A DNA stretch of 7,139 nucleotides. Origin: DATARN01 sp036264135 (lineage in GTDB: Bacteria; Actinomycetota; Acidimicrobiia; Acidimicrobiales; Palsa-688). The notes under the pieces were generated by a model. That model was not told where the DNA came from. It did not search any database and saw only the letters and a list, made by a program, of their open reading frames with translations. Numbering within the stretch: position 1 is the stretch's first letter; each line of letters opens with the position of its first letter. The stretch spans positions 1-7,139 of the forward strand of contig DATARN010000104.1 of NCBI GenBank assembly GCA_036264135.1, in the 5' to 3' direction. Shown piece by piece: positions 1 through 6,500 of the stretch. The position numbers and the translations under genes were made by a program.

Positions 1-10
1 ACTCGTCGGA

Positions 11-640
11 GTGCGCTCCTACCACCAGTACTGCGGGTTGGCTCGAGGCCTCGACATCATCGGTGACCGGTGGGTGCTGCTGATCGTGCGGGAGCTGCTG
101 CCCGGACCGCGCCGGTACGGCCAGCTCTACGACGGTCTGCCGGGAATCGCGACCAACCTGCTGGCCGATCGGCTGCGTTTCATGGAGGAGTCGGGGTTGG
201 TCGTGAAGGGCGCCGACGACCGCTACGTCCTGACCGAACGGGGCGAGGGGTTGCGCGACGTCGTCTACGCCATCGGCCAGTGGGCGTTCCCCCTCATGGG
301 TGCGATGGCGGAGGATGAAGTGTTCCGCAGCCATTGGATCGTCCATCCCATGGCCGCCATGTTTCCCGGCGAGAACCGGTCGCGTCCGGAGCTCACCGTC
401 GAGGTCCGATGCGGCGACGAGCCCATGACCGTGCGCTCGGCCGGCGGCCGGGTGACCGTCGAGCAGGGGGCGGCCGCCGCCCCGGATCTGGTGCTCACCG
501 GGCCACCAGACGCCATCGTGGGGCTCTTCGCCCACCGCCTCTCCGTTGACGAGGCCAAGGCGCGGGGCGTCAACTTCACCGGCGACCCCCGCCGTTTGGG
601 CAAGCTACGGCCGGTGGTGCCGGCGGAGACGCCGGCCTAA
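11..640 (+). CDS. HxlR-family winged-helix transcriptional regulator with SCP2-like C-terminal domain
   Basis: Predicted cytoplasmic DNA-binding regulator of 209 aa. Residues 4-95 read as an HxlR winged helix: YCGLARGLDIIGDRW near the N-terminus (residues 7-21), then LLIVRELLPGPRRYGQL (23-39), the likely recognition helix in the GIATNLLADRLRFMEESGLV stretch (45-64), and a wing with RYVLTERG (71-78). Residues about 125-200 resemble the SCP2-type sterol-carrier domain often fused to actinobacterial HxlR proteins, with a VTVEQG...PDLVLTGPPDAI core. HxlR proteins normally bind DNA as dimers. Cys8 sits where several family members (YodB, HypR, HxlR itself) carry a reactive cysteine, although the usual Cys-Pro is Cys-Gly here. 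The start is GTG at position 11, chosen because HxlR homologues begin at this motif. Only 10 bases lie upstream, so neither a ribosome site nor an upstream start can be judged. It lies 77 bases before the Wadjet-like operon on the same strand and could regulate it, but ligand and targets are unknown. Confidence 0.88.
   Translation: MRSYHQYCGLARGLDIIGDRWVLLIVRELLPGPRRYGQLYDGLPGIATNLLADRLRFMEESGLVVKGADDRYVLTERGEGLRDVVYAIGQWAFPLMGAMAEDEVFRSHWIVHPMAAMFPGENRSRPELTVEVRCGDEPMTVRSAGGRVTVEQGAAAAPDLVLTGPPDAIVGLFAHRLSVDEAKARGVNFTGDPRRLGKLRPVVPAETPA
619..636 (+). terminator. Possible GC-rich hairpin terminator at the end of the HxlR-type gene
   Basis: A perfect 7-bp inverted repeat, GCCGGCG / CGCCGGC, encloses a GAGA (GNRA-type) loop and ends one base before the regulator's TAA stop. 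No T-run follows, so it is not a classical intrinsic terminator. Hairpins without a U-tract have been proposed as terminators in high-GC actinobacteria. It could equally be a chance palindrome in GC-rich coding sequence or a structure that slows read-through into the downstream operon. Confidence 0.3.
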
Positions 641-663
641 CTGCCGGGCGACGAGGACCCGTG

Positions 664-677
664 CCGGCGTGCGCCGG
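664..677. promoter_or_regulatory. Intergenic inverted repeat, possible operator or hairpin
   Basis: CCGGCG at 664-669 and its exact reverse complement CGCCGG at 672-677 are separated by TG. The repeat lies about 8 bases upstream of the weak -35-like TTACCG and about 40-54 bases before the start codon of the next gene. HxlR-type dimers bind palindromic sites, so an operator for the adjacent regulator is conceivable. The same CCGGCG core appears in the hairpin at 619-636. The region is so GC-rich that a six-base palindrome is weak evidence alone. Confidence 0.22.
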
Positions 678-684
678 TCCGCCC

Positions 685-710
685 TTACCGTCACACCCCC
701 CACCTATCCT
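685..710 (+). promoter_or_regulatory. Candidate promoter of the Wadjet-like operon (leaderless)
   Basis: The hexamer TATCCT at 705-710 fits the actinobacterial TANNNT -10 pattern. Its last base is 7 bases before the A of the ATG at 718, so initiation would fall at about 717-718 and the transcript would have essentially no 5' leader. This fits the lack of any purine-rich ribosome site before 718. The only -35-like element seen is TTACCG (685-690), with a short 14-base spacer, so -35 support is weak. Leaderless mRNAs with this geometry are common in actinobacteria. Confidence 0.42.
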
Positions 711-717
711 CAGCACC

Positions 718-2274
718 ATGGCCGATCGACGCCGGGCATGGCGAATGGTCGACCCGGACCTGTTCCGGTTCACCGTCACTGATCTGCGGGATTTGCACGT
801 CGCCCTGATGAGCGCCTTCGAGGACGCTGCCATCCTGGCCCCCGCGCTCAACCTCGATCAGGTCAGGACGGCGCTGGCCGCGTCGGGGTGGGACGAGCCC
901 ACGAGCGACGAGGTGCTCCAGCGGGCGCTGTCCTCGCTGGTCGGTTGGCGCCTGCTCGAGGTGACGCAGGACCATGCCGCCCACTACGCCACCCCCGAGG
1001 AGTTCGAGCGCAGAAACCTCCAGTGGTCGCTGACCAACCGCGGCGAGGCGGCGGTGTCCGGACTGCTCCACGCCTTGGACTCGCTCCGCCACGCGGTCGG
1101 GCTGCAACCCGCCGTCCTCGACGCCATCGGCGACGGGCTGGCCGACCTGGCGGCGCTGCTGGCCAATCCCGCTCGGGAGACCGACGCCCGGATCCATCTC
1201 CGCCTGGCCGAAGTGGAAGGGCACCTGGCGGCCCTCGTGACGAGCGTGCGGCAGTTCAACGGTCACTTGCAGCGCCTCCTGCGGGAGGACGGCACCGACG
1301 ACAGCGTGTTCATCGAAGTCAAGCGGCGGACCGTCTCCTATCTCGAGGAGTACGTCGACGGTGTCGAGCGCCCTCAGCGGCGGGTCGCGGGAGCCATCGC
1401 CCAGCTCGAGGCGGCCGGGGTGGCGACGCTGTTCGACCGGGCCCTGACCGGCGCCAACCTGGCCCCGGTGGGCGGAGGCGACCCCGGTCCCGACTGGCTG
1501 GCGGAGCGGGCCCGTCGCTGGAGTGCGCTGCGGTCGTGGTTCGCGCCGAAGGACGATGCGCCGCCGCGAATTGCGGGGTTGCTCGACATCGCCCGTATGG
1601 CGATCGTCGACCTGCTTCGGGTCCTCGAGCGTCGGTGGGACAACCGGCGGCGCTCGGCGTCGGTGGCGACGGATTTCCGCCGCCTGGCCGCATTGTTCGC
1701 GGCAGCGCCCGGCGACGCCGACGCCCACCGGCTCTTCGCCGCCGCCTTCGGGCTGTGGCCCGCTCGCCACGCCCACATGGCGCCGCTCGACGGTGAGGCC
1801 CGGGCGCCCACGACGCCATGGACCGCGGCCGATCCCGTCGACGTGGCGCCCGCGCTGCGGACGTCCGGCACCCTGACCAATAGAGGCCAGGTGCGAGCGG
1901 TGGCCGACCCTGCCCGGCTGCGGGCACTCCGACAGCGGGCGCAAGCCGAAGCCCTCTCGGCCCACGACTCGTTACGAGGGGCGCTCGTCACGGGCGGCGG
2001 GGTACGGCTGTCCCAGTTCCGCCAGTTGGCGCCGGCCGCCTTCGCCGAACTGTTGCTGCTGCTGGCGGTAGGACTCGATGCGCCGGCGGGGAGCGACGGT
2101 ATTCGTCGTGCCCTTTCGGTCGACGGCCGCGTCGAAGTCTGCCTTCGTGACCCCGGCGACCAGCGGATCGCGGTGCTATCCACCGAGCAGGGGACACTGC
2201 GGGGACCCGACCTCATCGTGTCCATCGTCCTGGTGGCGAGCGAGCAGCAATGGAGCGACGTCGCCCATGGCTGA
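718..2274 (+). CDS. jetA: Wadjet JetA-like kleisin subunit (DUF2397 / TIGR02677 family)
   Basis: Protein of 518 aa, about the usual length of the family. Residues about 13-115 form a helical/winged-helix start (LFRFTVTDLRDLHVALMSAF), followed by GWRLLEV and an ATPEEFERRNLQWSLTNRGE stretch (91-110) typical of DUF2397. The centre is helical: VKRRTVSYLEEYV (about 201-213), RWSALRSWF (267-275), and an Arg-rich helix into DFRRLAALFAAAP, ending in AFGLWPARH (343-351). The tail is a further helical/winged segment. By family knowledge this is the kleisin (MukF/MksF-like) that links the SMC heads in the anti-plasmid complex. ATG at 718 was chosen over GTG 661, whose extension is Pro-rich and covers the probable promoter, and over ATG 745, because the -10-like hexamer points to 718. 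No ribosome site is visible. Its last 8 bases overlap the next gene. Family assignment is by recognised motifs and gene order. Confidence 0.88.
   Translation: MADRRRAWRMVDPDLFRFTVTDLRDLHVALMSAFEDAAILAPALNLDQVRTALAASGWDEPTSDEVLQRALSSLVGWRLLEVTQDHAAHYATPEEFERRNLQWSLTNRGEAAVSGLLHALDSLRHAVGLQPAVLDAIGDGLADLAALLANPARETDARIHLRLAEVEGHLAALVTSVRQFNGHLQRLLREDGTDDSVFIEVKRRTVSYLEEYVDGVERPQRRVAGAIAQLEAAGVATLFDRALTGANLAPVGGGDPGPDWLAERARRWSALRSWFAPKDDAPPRIAGLLDIARMAIVDLLRVLERRWDNRRRSASVATDFRRLAALFAAAPGDADAHRLFAAAFGLWPARHAHMAPLDGEARAPTTPWTAADPVDVAPALRTSGTLTNRGQVRAVADPARLRALRQRAQAEALSAHDSLRGALVTGGGVRLSQFRQLAPAAFAELLLLLAVGLDAPAGSDGIRRALSVDGRVEVCLRDPGDQRIAVLSTEQGTLRGPDLIVSIVLVASEQQWSDVAHG
2252..2255 (+). promoter_or_regulatory. 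Weak ribosome-binding site for the JetB-like gene
   Basis: GGAG lies 11 bases before the ATG at 2267, inside the end of the jetA-like frame. Spacing is slightly long, so translation is probably helped by termination-coupled re-initiation, since the ATG and the upstream TGA share the 8-base stretch ATGGCTGA. Confidence 0.4.
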
Positions 2275-3538
2275 CGTGGCCCTCGCCGACCACCTGGCGG
2301 ACGAACGCGCCCTAGCCATCCGGCTCCTGCTGGCCACGCCACTGCTCGACGTCGACGCCGACCCCGATGCCTTTCGGGTCGTGGTCCGGCATCAGCCGTG
2401 GCTCACGGCATGGTTCGAGCAGGCGTGCGGATGGGGCCTGGCCGTCGATCCGGCGGGCGGCTTCGCCCGGTTGGCCAAACGGTCCGCCGACGTCGACCCG
2501 AGCCGACCGCTCAAGCGGACCCGGGGCGCGGCACAGCCGTTCGATCGACGTCGGTATCAGCTTCTCTGCCTCTGCTGCGCCGAGCTGGTTCGCCATCCGG
2601 TCACCACGGTCGGACTGCTGGCCGGCACGATCTCGGCGGAATCGGGCCTCGACACCAGCCGCCACGGCGAGCGAGCGGCATTCGTGGACGCGCTGCGAGC
2701 CCTGGTCGAGTGGGGCGCGCTGCGAGCCACGGCCGGCGACGTCGACGCCTTTCTCGACAGCAACCAGGGCAATGCCATCCTCACCGCCGACACCGCCCGC
2801 CTCCACCGCCTGCTGGTCAGCGCCACCGCGCCGAGCCGGTTGCCCGACGACCTGGACACGGACTCTGCGATTGCATCCCTCCTCGTTGAGCCTCGCTACG
2901 GCGACGCCGCCCTCAGCCCCGAAGCGAGCGATGAGGAGCAGCGGCTCCGCTGGGCGCGCCACAGCGTGGCCCGCAAGCTGCTCGACGACCCCGTCGTCCA
3001 CCTGGAGGACCTTTCGGCCGCCGAACGGGACTATCTCGCCAGCCCGTCGGGGCGGCGGTGGCTGCGCGAGCGGGTGGCCGACGCCGGTTTCGAACTCGAG
3101 GAGCGGGCGGAGGGGCTTCTGGCGGTCGACCCCTCGGGCATCGCCACCGATGTGTTGTTTCCCGGGCCCCACGGCAACGCCCACCAGCTGGCGCTCTTGC
3201 TGATCGACCGCCTGACCGCTGCCGGCCAGGGAAATGGGGGCCGGGAGAGAGCCGGGCGCAGTCTTGGGACGCTCAGCGCGTCGGAGCTCTCGCAGGCGGT
3301 GGCCGAGGTGCTGGAGCGCTTCCCCAACTGGGCTCGCAGTCACCGGGAAGGCGACGGGCCCCAACGCCTCGGTGAGCTGGCCGTCGACCTGCTGGCCGGT
3401 TTCGGGCTGGTCACCCGGAGCGGTGACGGCACCGTCGTCGCCCGACCGGCGGCCGCCCGCTACCGGGTCGGCGAAGCCAAGGTGACGCAAGGCGAACCCA
3501 CGCTCTTTGACGAGGAGGCCCCATGGACGACGCCGTGA
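2267..3538 (+). CDS. jetB: Wadjet JetB-like KITE subunit (DUF2398 / TIGR02678 family)
   Basis: Protein of 423 aa, normal for the family. DUF2398 hallmarks visible are ERALAIRLLLATPLL near the N-terminus (13-27), FARLAKR (66-72), FDRRRYQLLCLCCAELVRHP (92-111), a VEWGAL turn (147-152), RHSVARKLLDDPVVHLEDLS (231-250), and RAEGLLAVDPSG followed by DVLFPGPHGNAHQLALLL (280-312). Residues about 338-405 resemble a final winged helix (LSQAVAEVLERFPNW, then GLVTRSGDGTVVARP). By analogy with MukE/MksE, this KITE-like protein would bind the JetA kleisin and DNA near the SMC heads. The open frame runs further upstream, but ATG 2267 gives the expected N-terminus and an 8-base overlap with the preceding gene. 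The 3' end overlaps the next gene by 16 bases, consistent with one co-translated operon. No membrane segment or catalytic motif is apparent. Confidence 0.88.
   Translation: MADVALADHLADERALAIRLLLATPLLDVDADPDAFRVVVRHQPWLTAWFEQACGWGLAVDPAGGFARLAKRSADVDPSRPLKRTRGAAQPFDRRRYQLLCLCCAELVRHPVTTVGLLAGTISAESGLDTSRHGERAAFVDALRALVEWGALRATAGDVDAFLDSNQGNAILTADTARLHRLLVSATAPSRLPDDLDTDSAIASLLVEPRYGDAALSPEASDEEQRLRWARHSVARKLLDDPVVHLEDLSAAERDYLASPSGRRWLRERVADAGFELEERAEGLLAVDPSGIATDVLFPGPHGNAHQLALLLIDRLTAAGQGNGGRERAGRSLGTLSASELSQAVAEVLERFPNWARSHREGDGPQRLGELAVDLLAGFGLVTRSGDGTVVARPAAARYRVGEAKVTQGEPTLFDEEAPWTTP
3512..3518 (+). promoter_or_regulatory. Strong ribosome-binding site deciding the JetC-like start
   Basis: GAGGAGG sits 4 bases before the ATG at 3523, inside the end of the jetB-like frame. 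It is the best Shine-Dalgarno match seen in the operon. It favours ATG 3523 over the in-frame GTG at 3535, which would be 16 bases away although it would form a common 4-base GTGA overlap. Confidence 0.65.
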
Positions 3539-6500
3539 CCGCCCTCCCCACACCGCCGCCCGATCGCTGGCGCCCCACCCGGGCCGGCCTGGTCAATCTG
3601 TGGCGGTATTGGGACGAGACCTTTACCTTCCACCGCGGCCGACTGCTGCTGCGCGGCCCCAACGGCTCCGGTAAGTCGATGGCCCTGGAGTTGCTCCTTC
3701 CATTCCTGCTCGACGCCGACTCCTCACCGTCGCGGTTGACGTCGGCGGCCAAATCGCGGGGCAGCCTCTACGAACGGGTCATGACCGGCAGCCATGACGG
3801 AGGGCGCACCGGATTCGCCTGGGTCGAGTTCACGCGGGTCGACGACGTGTTCACCGTGGGGGTGCGGCTACGGGCCTCTGACGCCACCCGGAAGACCGAC
3901 CTCGACTTCTTCACCACCTCGCGGGCCGTCGGCGTGGACCTCCACCTGCTCGACGAGCGCCGGGTGCCGCTGTCGCGCAAGGCGCTGATCGAGCAACTCG
4001 GCGACCAGGGTCGGGTTCACAACTCCGCCGACGAGCATCGCGCCGCGGTACGCGAGGTCCTGTTCCCTGACTTCGGCCCCGACCGGTATTCGTCGGTCGT
4101 TACCGCCCTCCTCGCCCTCCGCAAGGAAAAGCTGTCGCAAAACCTGGACCTTCAGAAGCTTTCCGACGTGCTCTCCGAGGCGTTGCCGGCCATCGACGAC
4201 CACGACGTGGCCGTGGTCGCCGAAGGGTTCGAGCGTCTCGACCGTCGGAAATCCGAACTACTGGCTCTGGAGGCGGAACTGAGCGAGGTCAAACTGCTCG
4301 CTGCCCGCCAACGCGACTATGCGCGAGCGGTGGTGGCGGCGGTGGCCGGAGACGTCCGCAAGGCCGAGACCCGCCGCGACGACGTGACGCGCGCCGAGCG
4401 CGAAGCCCGTGCCGCCCTCGAGCAGGCCCGGGACGAGGCGGAGGAAGCGTCACGCCAGGCGAGTGCGTTGGACGAGCGGCTGGCCGCGATCGAGATCGAG
4501 GTTGAAGCGCTGCGCGACAGCGACGCCTACCGGGAAGGCGCGGCACTCGACGACCTCCGAGCCGAGGCCCGCCGCCTCCGTGACCTCGCGGCGCGGGACC
4601 GGCGCACGGCGGCCACACGGTTGGCGGATCGCGAGGAGGCCCTGCGCCTTCTTGATGAGGCCGACGCGGCCCGGACCACCGCTCGGCAGAACTCGGAATC
4701 GGCCGTCGGCGAGCTGCGCCGGACGGCGGCGCCGGCGGGGGCCGAGGCGGCGGTGGTGGAAGCGATGGCGGCGGAGCCGGATGAGGGCGAACGGCTCATT
4801 CACGGATGGGGCCGGGCCCGGCGCAATTCCATTGCCGTGGTCCGTCGGGCCCTCGAAGCCCATGGCACGGCGGTGCAGCGGCGTACGAGCGCGGAGGCGC
4901 GCGTGGCAGAAGACGAAGAAACCCTTGACGCACACCGGGGTGCCTGGAGGTCCGCGGTCAGAGCCCTCGACGAAGCCACCGAGACCTACGGCCGGGACGT
5001 GCTGGCGTGGGCGGAGTCCTGCAGCGCGGTTGATCCCTCGCGCGTGATGGCCGCCATCGAGGCACCGCCGGTCGAGCGCGACCGGGTCACCAGGGGTGTG
5101 GCCTCCCTCCGTTCCCAGGTCGAAAGTGGATTCGCGGTCGCCCAGCGCGACGTCGAGGCGACCCGATCAACCGTCCACGCCGACCGGGCGGCGCTGGCCG
5201 ATGAACGCGATGCGCTGGCCGAAGGACGGGTGATCGAACCGGTCGCTCCCGTGTGGCGCCGCGCCCGCCAGGACGTGGCCGGCGCCCCCCTCTGGCGCCT
5301 GGTCGACCTGGCGCCCGGCGCCGATGCCAGTGCGGCCGATGGGCTGGAAGCGGCGTTGTTGGCGTCCGGTCTGCTGGACGCCTGGGTCGACCCCGACGGT
5401 GGGATCGACCTCCCCGGCGAAAGCTGCGACCTGGTCGTGTCGCCACGGCCGGTGGAAGGGCGAAGTCTGACGGAGTTCCTCGTCGCGTTGGAGGCGTCAC
5501 CGGTGGACCACGGCGTGGTCAGCAGGGTTCTCGCCTCGATCGCGGTAGCCGAGACCGCCCTCTCCGACGCCCCGACCGAGACGGACGTGGTCGTGGCGCT
5601 GGACGGAACGTTCCGACTGGGCGCCGCCGTCGGGCGCGGGTTCGTGCGGCCCGCCGAGCTGATCGGGGCGGAGGCGCAAGACCGTCGCCGCCAAGCTCGC
5701 CTGGCCGAGATCGACCGCGAGATGGCGACACTCGACGACCGGCTGGCCGAACTGGCGCGGCAGGCGGCGACGCTCGACACCCAGCGGGCGGCCGCCTTGG
5801 CCGACCTGGACGCTGTCCCCGACGGGGCGGCAATCGAGGCCGCGGCCCGGGAAGCCGCCACCGCCGAGGTCCGCTCCAACGAGGCGGAGCGGCGACTTGC
5901 GGCCAGCCGTCGGGCGCTGGCGGCGGCCGAGGAAAGCGTCCGGGCGGCGTTGCGAGCCCTGTCCATCGCCGCCGCCCGCGAGCAGTTGCCAACCACCCTC
6001 GACGGCTTGGCGGAGATGGAAGGCCTGGTCGCGACCGTCGAGCGGTCGGCCGCGACGTGGGCCCGGCGAAGCCGTGAGCTGGGTGGGGCCGAGCGCCAAC
6101 TGCGGCGGGCGGCCGACGACGCCGAGCGGTCGTCGCAAGCAGCCAAGGAGGCGGCCGCCAACTTGGCCATCACCGAGGCCGAAGAGGCCGAGGTGGCTGT
6201 CCGCCTGGCGACCCTGGAATCGTCGATCGGCGCCGAGTACCGGGAGTTGCTCGGACGGATGGACGCACTCAACGGCGAGCGGCATTCCGGTCGCCGGCAG
6301 CAGCGCGAGCTCGCCGAGCGGCGACCGCAGCTTGAGCGCCGAGTGGGCAACCTCGAGACGGCGCTGCAAGAAGCGGAATCGGCCCGGGCCGGCGCTGACG
6401 ACGACCGTACGACGGCGCACCGGCGGTTCCTGGCCGCAGTCAACGAGGGAATGGCAGCCGACGCCGCCGTGACGGCGCTGCCCCCTCAACTGGAGGGATT

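Noticed and set aside
661..717. GTG at 661 as the start of the JetA-like protein (19 extra residues)
   Set aside because: The extension is Pro/Cys-rich and unlike a conserved N-terminus, has no ribosome site, and overlaps the likely promoter and inverted repeat. ATG 718 fits better.
691..1965. Reverse-strand open frame of 424 codons opposite the DUF2397-like gene
   Set aside because: Gly/Arg/Gln-rich shadow with no recognisable motif; the + strand frame matches DUF2397.
2078..2266. Upstream in-frame extension of the JetB-like gene starting at 2078
   Set aside because: It would overlap the JetA-like gene by nearly 200 bases, and its residues look like an out-of-frame reading. ATG 2267 gives the family-like N-terminus and a normal short overlap.
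2312..3553. Reverse-strand open frame of 413 codons opposite the DUF2398-like gene
   Set aside because: Antisense shadow caused by high third-position GC; no domain seen, and the + strand frame carries clear DUF2398 hallmarks.
4321..5260. Apparent repetitive Ala/Arg/Glu sequence as a possible DNA repeat array
   Set aside because: No exact or periodic nucleotide repeat is seen; the pattern comes from coiled-coil amino-acid composition in a GC-rich genome.
4986..6443. Long reverse-strand open frame of 485 codons opposite the SMC-like gene
   Set aside because: Its translation is low-complexity Ser/Ala/Arg-rich, as expected for the antisense of a GC-rich coiled-coil gene. The + strand frame has a Walker A motif and family motifs and stays open for 1205 codons.
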